This document shows positions 1-8,085 of a stretch of 64,000 nucleotides of DNA, piece by piece. Source of the stretch: Anaerolineales bacterium UBA5797 (GTDB taxonomy: Bacteria; Chloroflexota; Anaerolineae; Anaerolineales; Villigracilaceae); the NCBI GenBank assembly GCA_002418205.1, contig DIDP01000078.1, positions 1-64,000 on the forward strand, in the 5' to 3' direction. The stretch's first letter is position 1, and every line of letters starts with the position of its first letter. The notes below the pieces were generated by a model, which saw only the letters and a list, made by a program, of their open reading frames with translations, ran no database searches and had not been told where the DNA came from. The position numbers and the translations under genes were made by a program.

Positions 1-50
1 GCGCTTGCTTTGGGAGCAAGAGGCCCCGGGTTCAAATCCCGGCGCCCCGA
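1..50 (+). tRNA. tRNA-Pro(TGG), 3' part
   Basis: Only the 3' half lies in the window. The anticodon stem CTTGC/GCAAG (4-8 and 16-20) encloses the loop TTTGGGA, so the anticodon is TGG (proline). A five-base variable loop, the T-arm CCGGG-TTCAAAT-CCCGG and the acceptor strand CGCCCCG with discriminator A follow. CCA is not encoded. Confidence 0.95.
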
Positions 51-60
51 CAAGATGAAA

Positions 61-96
61 AGACCCTAAAGGTTTTGGAAGCCTTTAGGGTCTTTG
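61..96 (+). terminator. Intrinsic terminator after tRNA-Pro
   Basis: Positions 61-72 and 82-93 form a perfect 12-bp stem with a 9-base loop, followed by a short T stretch. It lies just after the tRNA and before the next promoter-like sequence (TAAAAT near 100). Confidence 0.8.
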
Positions 97-122
97 TGCT
101 AAAATACACGCGGAGACCAAAT

Positions 123-425
123 ATGGCAAAAAAGTTCGATGGCGTCATTGAAGCAGTCCATTACAAGAATGGACAGGTTGTAACCATCCGCGCCTATGAA
201 AGGCGCGGCGCCGCGTTTTCCGACCGGGTTCTGATGGATCGCAAGGACCTGGTGGAGCGGCTCAAAAAAGGGAAAAAGTTTGTGGTGGGGACCCGCAAGG
301 AACTTATGGCTGGCACGTTCGAGACGGGAAAACCCGTAAAGGTGATCAGCCGCGACGGAAGGGAGTTCCTCTCGACGCGCGAGGAAGTGGACCGCGACGA
401 GTTGGAACAGGTCCCTGTCTTTTAA
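123..425 (+). CDS. Conserved small protein of unknown function
   Basis: A 100-residue protein starting MAKKFDGVIE. I do not recognise a family. It is rich in charged residues and predicted beta strands, for example VVTIRAYERRGAAF, followed by a lysine/arginine-rich middle (LVERLKKGKKFVVGTRKE). It has no signal peptide or membrane segment. The reading frame extends upstream to 75, but that part overlaps the tRNA terminator. The ATG at 123 has a GGAGA seven bases ahead and a TAAAAT box near 100, so I chose it. It stands alone between the tRNA and the glycosyltransferase gene. Confidence 0.6.
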   Translation: MAKKFDGVIEAVHYKNGQVVTIRAYERRGAAFSDRVLMDRKDLVERLKKGKKFVVGTRKELMAGTFETGKPVKVISRDGREFLSTREEVDRDELEQVPVF

Positions 426-463
426 CCCGGCGTTCCTCATAAAGACCCTATCATACATTTACT

Positions 464-1189
464 TTGTCCACATACCTTTCCGTCATCATCCCCGCTCATA
501 ACGAGGAGAATCGCCTGCCCGGCACGCTTGAGCAGATTCTCCGTTTTCTTGAGGAACAGACCTTCACATACGAAGTGATCATCGTGGAGAATGGCAGTTC
601 GGATAAAACCCTGGAGACCGCGCAGAACTTTGCGGAAAAACATGCGAACGTCCGCGTGATCCAGAGCGAGCGCGGCAAGGGCGCGGCGGTCCGCAAAGGG
701 ATGCTCGAGGCGCGGGGCGAATATCGCTTCATGTGCGATGCCGACCTCTCGATGCCAGTGGAGGAGATCGCAAGGTTCATTCCGCCCGGGCTTGGAGATT
801 TCGATGTTGCCATTGCCTCACGCGAAGCGGAGGGCGCGGTGCGTTATAACGAACCGGCTTACCGTCACCTCGGTGGACGCGGCATCAACCTCATCATTCA
901 ACTGTTGATCCTGCCCGGTTTGAACGACACGCAATGCGGCTTCAAATGTTTCCGCGCCGATGTGGCGAACGACATCTTCAACAAACAGACCCTGCATGGC
1001 TGGTCGTTCGATATCGAACTGCTCTACATTGCGCGCCGGCGCGGCTACCGCATCACCGAAGTCCCCATCCACTGGTACCACTTCGCCGACAGCAAGGTCA
1101 GTGCGCTGCGCGATGCCGTCCAAATGATCCGGGATATCTTCCAGATCCACGACAACGCGCGGCGCGGCATGTATAAAGATGCGCATTGA
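464..1189 (+). CDS. Glycosyltransferase family 2 (DPM1-like)
   Basis: A 241-residue GT-A fold glycosyltransferase resembling dolichyl/undecaprenyl-phosphate sugar transferases. The N-terminal SVIIPAHNEENRL (6-18) is the nucleotide-sugar binding start. The metal-binding CDAD lies at 91-94, and NDTQCGFKCF in the second half is typical of DPM1/DPG1-like enzymes. No C-terminal membrane helices are present, so it is probably a soluble or peripheral enzyme moving a sugar to a polyprenyl phosphate. The start is TTG and no clear Shine-Dalgarno is visible. The last 11 bases overlap rnhB, so the two are probably translated together. Confidence 0.85.
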   Translation: MSTYLSVIIPAHNEENRLPGTLEQILRFLEEQTFTYEVIIVENGSSDKTLETAQNFAEKHANVRVIQSERGKGAAVRKGMLEARGEYRFMCDADLSMPVEEIARFIPPGLGDFDVAIASREAEGAVRYNEPAYRHLGGRGINLIIQLLILPGLNDTQCGFKCFRADVANDIFNKQTLHGWSFDIELLYIARRRGYRITEVPIHWYHFADSKVSALRDAVQMIRDIFQIHDNARRGMYKDAH

Positions 1190-1820
1190 TCCCGACCTGC
1201 TCTTCGAATCAGAACTCTGGAACGACGGGTTGATCCATGTTGTCGGATTGGATGAAGCCGGACGCGGCGCGCTGGCTGGACCGGTCGCCGTCGGCGCGGT
1301 GATCCTGCCCCCTGGCGACAAAACGCTTCTTTCCGGGACCTTGAGCGGGGCGCGTGATTCCAAGCAGATGACTCCCCGGAGGCGTGAGGCGCTTGCGCCG
1401 CGCATCAAGGAGACCGCGCTGGAATGGGCTGTCGGGTTTGCCACGCCAGAGGAGATCGACCTGCAGGGCATCGTCCGCGCGACGCGGCTGGCAGCCATCC
1501 GCGCCCTGCATCAGTTTTCGATAACGCCCCAATATTTGTTGACCGATTTCCGGCTTGAACTTCCGCAGATCGACATTCCGCAGAAATCCCTTGTCAAAGG
1601 CGACGCGCGCTGCCTGAGCATCGCCTGCGCCTCCATCCTTGCAAAGACGGAACGCGACGCCCTGATGCGCGAACTGGAGGAACGGTATCCCGGCTACGGG
1701 TTTGCAAAACACAAGGGGTACGGCACGCAGGCACATCGGTCCGCGTTGATGCGGTTGGGTTCATCCGAGATCCATCGCAGGACGTTCCACTTAAAAAATC
1801 TACGGATCACGAACGAATAA
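1179..1820 (+). CDS. rnhB: Ribonuclease HII
   Basis: A 213-residue RNase HII, which cleaves the RNA strand of RNA/DNA hybrids, including single ribonucleotides in DNA. The diagnostic DEAGRG is at residues 25-30, with the two acidic metal ligands. DSKQM (60-64) and the later ASILAKTERD carry further family-typical residues. Length is normal. It overlaps the upstream glycosyltransferase by 11 bases. Its stop codon lies inside the bidirectional terminator at 1798-1836. Confidence 0.95.
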   Translation: MRIDPDLLFESELWNDGLIHVVGLDEAGRGALAGPVAVGAVILPPGDKTLLSGTLSGARDSKQMTPRRREALAPRIKETALEWAVGFATPEEIDLQGIVRATRLAAIRALHQFSITPQYLLTDFRLELPQIDIPQKSLVKGDARCLSIACASILAKTERDALMRELEERYPGYGFAKHKGYGTQAHRSALMRLGSSEIHRRTFHLKNLRITNE

Positions 1821-1836
1821 TTCGTAATCCGTAGAT
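1798..1836. terminator. Bidirectional terminator between rnhB and the ATPase
   Basis: Arms 1798-1813 and 1821-1836 pair over 16 positions with one mismatch and a 7-base loop. A-rich sequence lies on the left, giving T's on the minus strand. The hairpin sits between two convergent genes and includes the rnhB stop. Confidence 0.75.
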
Positions 1837-1859
1837 CGTTGGTGGGGGGAGTTGTATCC

Positions 1860-4766
1860 TTACTTTTTCAACCGTAAAAAGAATTTCGTGATCTCTTCCG
1901 CGATCGCCGGGACGATGCCAAGCCCAACCACCACGCCCCATTCGCGCAGGCTGAGGAAATGGGTGTTGAAGATCGGCTGCAGGAACGGCACCGCGCACAC
2001 GATCAGAAGCAGTGCAATGGAAAGCCCGACCGCGTATTGCATGTAACGGTTCGAGAAAACGCCGATGCTGAAGAGCGAGGCGCGCTCCGAGCGGACGGTA
2101 TAGGCGCGGAAGAGTTCGCACAGGGAAAGCGTGACAAATGCCATCGTCTCCGCGGTCTGCACATCCACGCCGAGCCAGTCATGGCCCAGGATGTAGGTGA
2201 TGGGATTCCCAACGACAGCCGCGCCCGCCTCAAGGTGCCAGAGCAAGCCAAGCCCAAAGGCGGTGAGCACTGCGCCGGTCTGGGTGATGGTCTGGATGAT
2301 CATCCCAACAGTCATGGAGCGATTGATGATCGGTTCGTTCTTGGCGCGCGGTTTTTGCTCCATGATATCGGGGTCGCCTTTTTCGACCGCGAGGGCAAGG
2401 GCGGGCGCGCCGTCTGTGATCAGGTTGAGCCACAGCAGTTGGATCGCCGTCAGGGGCGCGGGGAGCCCTGCCAGTGTGGCGAGGAAGATGATCATGATCT
2501 CGGCGATGTTGGAGGAAAGCAGGAAGAAGACGAACTTGCGGATGTTCGAGTAGATAATGCGCCCCTGTTCCACCGCAGCGACGATGCTGGCGTAGTTATC
2601 ATCGGTCAGCACCATATCGGCGGTCTCCTTGGCAACATCGGTGCCGGTGATGCCCATCGCCACGCCGATGTCGGCGCGCTTGATGGCGGGCGCGTCGTTG
2701 ACGCCATCACCGGTCATCGCCACCACTTCATCGTTTGCCTGCAACGCATTCACGATGCGCATTTTGTGCTCGGGCGAGACGCGGGCAAACACCGACGTTT
2801 TGTTGATGACCTCCCTCAGGTCATCGTCGGAGAGGGCGTCCAGTTGCGCGCCGGTCATCACACCGCGGCCATGCTTGAGCATCCCGATCGTCTCTGCGAT
2901 GGCGTGGGCTGTGTTGGGATAGTCGCCCGTGATCATGATGGTGCGGATGCCCGCGTCGCGTGCCTTTTCCAGCGCAGGCCTGACCTCGGCGCGCGCCGGG
3001 TCGATCATGCCGATTAGCCCCACGAAGACCAGGTCCCTTTCGAGTTCATCCGTTTTCAGGTCGTCCGGGTTATCCGGCACATCTTCAGCCACGCGGTAGG
3101 CAAGGCCGAGCACGCGCAGGGCATCCATTGTCATTGCCTCGTTCGCGTCCAGGATGCGTTTGCGCGCCGCTTCATCCAGTGGATGAGGGGCATCTTGGAT
3201 GTCCTGATATTGGGTGCAAAGGTCGAGGACAATATCCGGCGCGCCCTTGATGGCTATCACATCCCAATCCTTGTTCTCCTCATCATAGAACGGCGACAGG
3301 TCGTTGGGGTCCGGGTGATGCACGTCATGGATCGTGATCATGCGTTTGCGTTCGGAATCGAACGGAACCTCATTCTCGCGCGGATAGGCATCCTTGATCT
3401 CGACATATGTCGCGCCCGCCTTCGCTGCGGCGACCAGCAGGGCGCCCTCCGTTGGATCGCCCACGATGCGATAGGTCCGTTGCGCGTCCTCCTCTCCCGT
3501 GATCTCAAGCGAGGCATCGTTGTTGAGCATGCCGAGCCAGAGGGTGGTGAGGGCGGCGCGATATTTTGCAATATCCACGGGCTTTCCGTCCATCAGGAAT
3601 TCGCCTTCAGGCACATACCCGGTGCCGGTGATTCCGAAGGAGTGCCCGTCCGCCCACAGACGGGTGACGGTCATTTCGTTTTGCGTCAGGGTGCCGGTTT
3701 TATCGGAACAGATCACGGTTGCAGACCCAAGCGTCTCAACGGAAGCCAGCTTGCGGATGAGGGCGTGGCGTTTGATCATCTCGCGCATGCCCAGGGCGAG
3801 GGAGATGGTCACAACCGCGGGCAGTCCCTCCGGCACTGCTGCGATCGCCAGGCTGACGGCAATGATGAAGACTTCCGTGATTTCAGCCGCGTATTCCCTC
3901 AGATATACCAGCGGACCGGTAAAGAGACCGCCGATGTCCGTGTAATTGATGAGCGCCACGATGAAGACGATCGCCACGAGGAAGAGCGAGGCAATACTCA
4001 ATGATTTGCCGAGTTGATCGAGCCGGCGCTGGAGCGGAGTCTCTTCCGTATCCACACTTTGGAGCATGGTGGCAATGAGACCGAGTTGCGTGCGCATGCC
4101 GGTGCTGGTCACAACACCGCGCCCGCGCCCATAGGAGACCACCGTTCCCAGGAAGGCTGTATTCTTGCGGTCACCCAACGGGACGTTCTGGTCGAGGACC
4201 GTTGCGGCGTTCTTTTGGACCGGGAGCGATTCACCCGTAAGCGACGCCTCCTCGACCCGCAGGTTGACCGCCTCCAGCAGGCGGATATCCGCTGGAATAA
4301 AGTTTCCCGCTTCGAGGAAGACGATATCGCCCGGCACCAGCTCATACGAAGGGACGGTTCTTCTATGTCCATCGCGCATCACCTGCGCGTCGGGCGCGGC
4401 AAGTTTTTTGAGGGCGGCAAGCGCCTCCTCGGCGCGGCGTTCCTGCACGATGCCCAACACCGCGTTCAGGACCACGATCGCCATGATCGCGGCGGCTTCC
4501 ACGTAATCGCCAAGCAACGCCGAGATGACCGAAGCCACGATCAGCAGGATCACCACGAAGTTATTCAATTGTTCCCACAGCATTTGCAGGAAGGTGGGGC
4601 GCGGCGACTCCTTTAACTGGTTGGGACCATAATGCTCCAGCCGTTTCTTCGCCTCCCCGGTGGTCAATCCGTTTTCCTGAACCTCAAAATGCCTGAGCAC
4701 CTGTTCCGGTTTCAATGTGTGCCAGTCGTGTTCGTGCTCCTTTATTGCTTCGCCTTCTTGAGCCAT
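1860..4766 (-). CDS. P2-type cation-transporting ATPase (Ca2+/Mn2+)
   Basis: A 968-residue P-type ATPase exporting divalent cations. TGES (178-181) lies in the actuator domain. PEGLP in M4 (312-316) carries the site II glutamate. The phosphorylated aspartate is D355 in DKTGTLT, and the hinge motif is TGDGVND (685-691). M5 reads SSNIAEI and M6 reads NLITDG, so the SERCA-type N/E and N/T/D ligands are kept. The N-terminal cation_ATPase_N domain and the C-terminal helices are complete. The gene is preceded by a yybP-ykoY riboswitch, so manganese is likely a physiological substrate or signal. This is inference, because sequence alone cannot separate Ca2+ from Mn2+. Confidence 0.93.
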   Translation of the reverse strand: MAQEGEAIKEHEHDWHTLKPEQVLRHFEVQENGLTTGEAKKRLEHYGPNQLKESPRPTFLQMLWEQLNNFVVILLIVASVISALLGDYVEAAAIMAIVVLNAVLGIVQERRAEEALAALKKLAAPDAQVMRDGHRRTVPSYELVPGDIVFLEAGNFIPADIRLLEAVNLRVEEASLTGESLPVQKNAATVLDQNVPLGDRKNTAFLGTVVSYGRGRGVVTSTGMRTQLGLIATMLQSVDTEETPLQRRLDQLGKSLSIASLFLVAIVFIVALINYTDIGGLFTGPLVYLREYAAEITEVFIIAVSLAIAAVPEGLPAVVTISLALGMREMIKRHALIRKLASVETLGSATVICSDKTGTLTQNEMTVTRLWADGHSFGITGTGYVPEGEFLMDGKPVDIAKYRAALTTLWLGMLNNDASLEITGEEDAQRTYRIVGDPTEGALLVAAAKAGATYVEIKDAYPRENEVPFDSERKRMITIHDVHHPDPNDLSPFYDEENKDWDVIAIKGAPDIVLDLCTQYQDIQDAPHPLDEAARKRILDANEAMTMDALRVLGLAYRVAEDVPDNPDDLKTDELERDLVFVGLIGMIDPARAEVRPALEKARDAGIRTIMITGDYPNTAHAIAETIGMLKHGRGVMTGAQLDALSDDDLREVINKTSVFARVSPEHKMRIVNALQANDEVVAMTGDGVNDAPAIKRADIGVAMGITGTDVAKETADMVLTDDNYASIVAAVEQGRIIYSNIRKFVFFLLSSNIAEIMIIFLATLAGLPAPLTAIQLLWLNLITDGAPALALAVEKGDPDIMEQKPRAKNEPIINRSMTVGMIIQTITQTGAVLTAFGLGLLWHLEAGAAVVGNPITYILGHDWLGVDVQTAETMAFVTLSLCELFRAYTVRSERASLFSIGVFSNRYMQYAVGLSIALLLIVCAVPFLQPIFNTHFLSLREWGVVVGLGIVPAIAEEITKFFLRLKK

Positions 4767-4813
4767 ACAATGCGTCTCCTGTAAATTGATCGAATCTGTT
4801 GCAGCGGTCGGGC

Positions 4814-4852
4814 ATAATTAAACGAGACCACCACGCCTCTGTGATGGTCTCG
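4814..4852 (-). terminator. Riboswitch-controlled terminator
   Basis: On the minus strand a 12-bp stem (4852-4841 with 4834-4823, one G-T wobble) and a 6-base loop are followed by TTTAATTAT. The 5' arm contains the GAGACC block of the aptamer. The terminator and the ligand-bound aptamer therefore exclude each other, giving an ON switch for the ATPase. Confidence 0.8.
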
Positions 4853-4971
4853 CCAAACGTTACGACCCACGTTTCGGGTTGCCGATGGCGTTTTGCCATG
4901 TCCTGACGACAACTCGCTGGCGCGCCCGCAAAGCGGGATCATCGATATTGCGCCATGGCTACTCCCCAATC
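4843..4971 (-). promoter_or_regulatory. yybP-ykoY (Mn2+) riboswitch aptamer
   Basis: Reading the minus strand, the conserved 5' block GGGGAGTAGCC (4967-4957) and the 3' block GGCGAGACCAT (4854-4844) are both present. They are the L1 and L3 signatures of RF00080, with paired helices between them. TGG just before and CCA just after these blocks can close P1. The aptamer begins a few bases after a strong promoter and ends inside a terminator ahead of the P-type ATPase gene, a known target class of this riboswitch. Confidence 0.9.
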
Positions 4972-4978
4972 GGGGGCA

Positions 4979-5007
4979 AGTGTATTATTCCACGAAACGG
5001 ATGTCAA
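4979..5007 (-). promoter_or_regulatory. Sigma70-type promoter of the ATPase riboswitch
   Basis: Minus strand: TTGACA (5007-5002), a 17-base spacer and TACACT (4984-4979). The predicted start near 4972 lies directly before the aptamer. Confidence 0.8.
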
Positions 5008-5047
5008 GCCAATCAGCCAACAAGTATGCAAGCGTTTATCGGGTTCC

Positions 5048-6307
5048 TTAAGCGGGTCCGATCCTTGTGTTCGCAGGGATTACGGTATCCTTGGCAATCA
5101 CCACGATCCCGTCGCGCACATAATAAAGTTCGTTGTCAACATCCTTGTGATCGCGCGGGAAGGGCAGGATCGTCACGTTATCGCCGATGCGGGCGTTCTT
5201 ATCGAGGATGGCGGATTCGATGTGACAATTCTTCCCGATCCCGATCGGGACATTCCCGCGCGGTTTTTCGGCATCATAATAGTCCGCGCCCATCAGGATG
5301 CTGTCCCTGATCACCGTCCCCTCCGCGATCTGGCTGCGGATCCCCACGATCGAATGGGTGATCTTCGCCTTGCGGACGCGACAGCCCTCCGCGATCAGGA
5401 CATCCTGCAATTCGCTGTCCTCCACGATCGAGCCCGGCAGGAAGCGTGCGTGCGTATAGATCGGCGCCTTCACATCATAAAAATTGAATGGCGGGTTCGA
5501 GTTCGTCAATTTCAAATTGGTCTCATAGAACGAACGGATCGTCCCGATATCCTCCCAATATCCGTCAAAGTCAAAACCATACACCTCGTGCGATTGGATC
5601 GCTTCGGGGATGATATCCCCGCCGAAATCATCGTGCCGTAAATGGTAGTTCAGCAGATCGTTCAACACCTTCGTCTTGAACATGTAAATCCCCATCGAGC
5701 CCAGGAACGGTCTTTCCTGATCATCGCGGCTGATGAATTTATCCTGGGCTTTCGGATCCTTGGGCTTCTCGATGAACGAGGAGATCTGACCGTCCTTCTC
5801 GACCTTCAACAGCCCGAAACGGAACGCTTCGCTGCGCGCGACGGGCTGGACTGCCACCGTTATATCGGCATTTTTCTCCCAGTGATATTGAACCATTTCG
5901 GCATAATCCATGCGATAGAGATGGTCTCCCGCCAGGATCAAAACGTACTCCGCCCCCGTTGCCTGAATTTCGAACAATTGCTTCCGCACGGCATCAGCCG
6001 TGCCCTGGTACCAGTCTGCACTTTGGGGAGTCTGTTCCGCCGCCCAGATCTGCACCCAGCCGGTGTGGAACACGTCGAAGTTGTAAGCCTGGGAAATGTG
6101 TCGATGGAGCGAAACGGAATTGAACTGAGTCAGAACCGCCACGCGGAAGATTCCCGAGTTGATGCAGTTGCTGATGGGGATATCGATCAGGCGGTACTTG
6201 CCTGCGATCGGCACCGCGGGCTTTGAACGCATCTGGGTCAGCGGATGCAAACGCGAACCGCGTCCTCCTCCCATGATGACTCCCAGAACATCGTTCATTG
6301 TCGGCAT
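5048..6307 (-). CDS. glgC: Glucose-1-phosphate adenylyltransferase
   Basis: A 419-residue ADP-glucose pyrophosphorylase, the first committed enzyme of glycogen synthesis (ATP + glucose-1-P to ADP-glucose + PPi). The nucleotide-binding GGGRGSRL is at 13-20, followed by HPLT. WYQGTADAVRKQL and SFIEKPKDP are typical GlgC blocks, and the C-terminal left-handed beta-helix repeats are complete. The ATG at 6307 has AAGGAGGT a few bases upstream. A 35-codon gene ends 50 bases earlier with no terminator between them, so both probably share the transcript that starts at the second manganese riboswitch. Confidence 0.95.
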   Translation of the reverse strand: MPTMNDVLGVIMGGGRGSRLHPLTQMRSKPAVPIAGKYRLIDIPISNCINSGIFRVAVLTQFNSVSLHRHISQAYNFDVFHTGWVQIWAAEQTPQSADWYQGTADAVRKQLFEIQATGAEYVLILAGDHLYRMDYAEMVQYHWEKNADITVAVQPVARSEAFRFGLLKVEKDGQISSFIEKPKDPKAQDKFISRDDQERPFLGSMGIYMFKTKVLNDLLNYHLRHDDFGGDIIPEAIQSHEVYGFDFDGYWEDIGTIRSFYETNLKLTNSNPPFNFYDVKAPIYTHARFLPGSIVEDSELQDVLIAEGCRVRKAKITHSIVGIRSQIAEGTVIRDSILMGADYYDAEKPRGNVPIGIGKNCHIESAILDKNARIGDNVTILPFPRDHKDVDNELYYVRDGIVVIAKDTVIPANTRIGPA

Positions 6308-6357
6308 GATCCACCTCCTTATTATGATGACTGTAATCTGTGTTTTGAATACCGTTA

Positions 6358-6465
6358 TTATCCCTTAAAACCAAAAAGTTTGCGAACCTTCGATGCGATG
6401 AAAATGAACGGGTAAGCCAGCAGGATCATCGCATCGATCAGAATGAAGAACAAATGTAGTTTCAT
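6358..6465 (-). CDS. 35-residue single-span membrane peptide
   Basis: A short gene with a strong ribosome binding site (GGAGG, spacing 5) before the ATG at 6465. The peptide starts MKLHLFFILIDAMILL and ends in a basic tail (KVRKLFGFKG), so it has one hydrophobic span of about 20 residues with a positive C-terminus. A longer frame to 6570 exists but runs through the terminator and aptamer. It is the first gene after a predicted manganese riboswitch and lies 50 bases before glgC. I recognise no family. Small single-span proteins under metal riboswitches could act on a transporter, but that is inference. Confidence 0.6.
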   Translation of the reverse strand: MKLHLFFILIDAMILLAYPFIFIASKVRKLFGFKG

Positions 6466-6499
6466 CTCTGCCTCCTTTTTCATCCTTGCCCTTGCAAGG

Positions 6500-6538
6500 A
6501 AAATAAGAACGCGAAACCGCCGCACTGGCAGTCTCGCG
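6500..6538 (-). terminator. Riboswitch-controlled terminator before the 35-residue gene
   Basis: On the minus strand CGCGAGACTGCC (6538-6527) pairs with 6521-6510 through 12 positions including two G-T wobbles. The 5-base loop is followed by TTCTTATTTT. As at the ATPase leader, its 5' arm contains the GCGAGA block of the aptamer. Confidence 0.75.
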
Positions 6539-6648
6539 AACGCGTCGGGCGTACAGGCGACCGGGGGCATCGGGTCGGATGATGCTCCGTCATGACGATC
6601 GCCTGTCCTGCCGCGGGACCGACCCGGGCAGGCGCTACTCCCTGATTA
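6529..6648 (-). promoter_or_regulatory. Second yybP-ykoY-like (Mn2+) riboswitch
   Basis: Minus strand: GGGAGTAGCGCC (6642-6631) and GCGAGA (6537-6532) are the two docking blocks of the family. Between them an internal hairpin CCTGCC/GGCAGG and a perfect 8-bp arm ACAGGCGA/TCGCCTGT can form. CAG before and CTG after the blocks replace the TGG/CCA pair of the first copy, a compensating change. Promoter, aptamer and overlapping terminator follow the same plan as at the ATPase. The first G of the GGGGAGTAG consensus is replaced by A. Confidence 0.68.
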
Positions 6649-6655
6649 CAAATTC

Positions 6656-6684
6656 ATTGTACAACTCTGAAAATTACGAGTCAA
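6656..6684 (-). promoter_or_regulatory. Promoter of the second riboswitch
   Basis: Minus strand: TTGACT (6684-6679), a 17-base spacer and TACAAT (6661-6656). The predicted start is immediately upstream of the aptamer. Confidence 0.8.
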
Positions 6685-6739
6685 CACTTCCATGTTCCTG
6701 TCTAATATAACACTTACGTTCTGTCTCCGTTTCACCATC

Positions 6740-6778
6740 ATAAAACAGAACGCCGTCCCGATAACGGATGGCGTTCTG
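6740..6778 (-). terminator. Terminator of tRNA-Leu
   Basis: A 9-bp stem (CAGAACGCC at 6746-6754 with 6770-6778) is followed on the minus strand by TTTTAT, about 40 bases after the tRNA 3' end. Confidence 0.75.
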
Positions 6779-6816
6779 AGAGGGTGCCCTTAAGGGTATA
6801 ATCTGGGCGAAGCGAG

Positions 6817-6899
6817 TGCCGAAGGAGGGAATCGAACCCTCATTCCCGTAGGGAACACGATTTTGAGTCGTGCGCGTCTGCCTATTCCGCCACTTCGGC
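6817..6899 (-). tRNA. tRNA-Leu(CAA)
   Basis: An 83-base class II tRNA on the minus strand. The acceptor pair is GCCGAAG/CTTCGGC with discriminator A. The anticodon stem CACGA/TCGTG encloses CTCAAAA, so the anticodon is CAA. The long variable arm TTCCC..GGGAA and the T-arm GAGGG-TTCGATT-CCCTC are intact. CCA is not encoded. Confidence 0.97.
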
Positions 6900-6912
6900 C
6901 TGTGCGTTCGCA

Positions 6913-6940
6913 AGTATACCACTCCCAAGACGAAGGTCAA
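6913..6940 (-). promoter_or_regulatory. Promoter of tRNA-Leu
   Basis: Minus strand: TTGACC (6940-6935), a 16-base spacer and TATACT (6918-6913), about 14 bases before the tRNA 5' end. Confidence 0.75.
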
Positions 6941-6945
6941 GATAG

Positions 6946-8004
6946 ATGAAATTAGGAATTATCGGATTACCCCAGTCAGGCAAGACCACCATCTTCAACG
7001 CTCTCACGCGCGGCGACGCGCCTACCACCGCCTCGGCAGGGCGCTTCGAAGTCCATACCGCCGTGGTGGATGTGCCCGACGAACGCGTGACCAGACTCTC
7101 AGAGATGTTCAACCCGAAGAAGACCATCTACGCCAGGGTGACGTATGCGGATATCGCGGGGCTGGAAACTGGTTCCGCCAAAAGCGGCATTTCCGGGCAA
7201 CTGTTGAACCAGCTCGCCCAAATGGACGGTTTCATCCTGGTTGTCCGCTGCTTCGAAAGCGACCTGGTCATGCACCCCAGCGGGAGCGTGAACCCGAAGC
7301 GCGATGTCGAATCCATGCTGGGCGAACTGCTCCTCAACGACCTGATCGCGGTCGAACGCAAATTGGAGCGCCTGACCGATGAACGCCGAAAAGGCGGCAC
7401 AGACAAAACAGTAAATGAACGCCAGACCGTTTTGTTCAACAGATTGCTTGAGGCGTTGAACGAAAATATTCCGCTTCGCAAATTAGAGTTTTCGGGTGAG
7501 GAGCAAAAGGAGCTTTCCTCGTTCGGTCTGCTCACGCGCAAGCCGGTGCTGGTTGTCTTCAACCTCGGTGAGGGACAGTCCGCGCCGCAAATGGAACCGG
7601 ACGTGCCCTCGGTGGCGTTGATGGGCAAGCTCGAAATGGAGATCGCGCAACTGCCTCCCGACGATGCCGCCATGTTCATGGAGGAATACGGCATCAAGGA
7701 ACTCAGCCTGAACAAGATGATCAAGCTCTCGTATGATCTGCTTCAAGTGCAGTCGTTCTTCACCGTGGGAGAGGACGAGGTCCGCGCCTGGGAGACAAAG
7801 ATCGGCGCGACGGCGCAGGAATCCGCGGGCGAGATCCACACCGACCTGATGCGCGGGTTCGTCCGGGCGGAGGTGGTGGCTTACGAAGACCTCATCAGCC
7901 TCGGGTCCATGAATGAGGCGAAGGCGAAAGGGAAGTTCAGGCTCGAGGGCAAAGAGTACATAGTCAAAGATGGGGACATTGTCCACATCCGATCCAGCCT
8001 GTAA
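6946..8004 (+). CDS. ychF: YchF/Ola1-type P-loop ATPase
   Basis: A 352-residue member of the Obg-related YchF family, which prefers ATP and binds ribosomes. The P-loop GLPQSGKTT is at 7-15, the G3-like DIAGLETGSAKSG lies near residue 68, and a coiled-coil insertion follows. The C-terminal TGS domain ends in FRLEGKEYIVKDGDIVHIRSS. Length is typical. No strong Shine-Dalgarno is seen before the ATG. The gene diverges from tRNA-Leu, so its promoter overlaps that region. Confidence 0.93.
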   Translation: MKLGIIGLPQSGKTTIFNALTRGDAPTTASAGRFEVHTAVVDVPDERVTRLSEMFNPKKTIYARVTYADIAGLETGSAKSGISGQLLNQLAQMDGFILVVRCFESDLVMHPSGSVNPKRDVESMLGELLLNDLIAVERKLERLTDERRKGGTDKTVNERQTVLFNRLLEALNENIPLRKLEFSGEEQKELSSFGLLTRKPVLVVFNLGEGQSAPQMEPDVPSVALMGKLEMEIAQLPPDDAAMFMEEYGIKELSLNKMIKLSYDLLQVQSFFTVGEDEVRAWETKIGATAQESAGEIHTDLMRGFVRAEVVAYEDLISLGSMNEAKAKGKFRLEGKEYIVKDGDIVHIRSSL

Positions 8005-8085
8005 ATTGCATACAAAAAAATACATCTTTGGCAGCTACCAGATGGATTGATAGTGTGGTACAAAACCTCCAAGGAGAAAGCAAGC

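Noticed and set aside
1959..3017. Long open frame on the plus strand opposite the P-type ATPase gene
   Set aside because: It is the antisense shadow of a complete, motif-rich gene. Its protein has no recognisable domain, and there is no ribosome site.
5048..6307. Third metal riboswitch directly before glgC
   Set aside because: The 50 bases before glgC hold only a ribosome site and no aptamer blocks. glgC is read through from the upstream leader.
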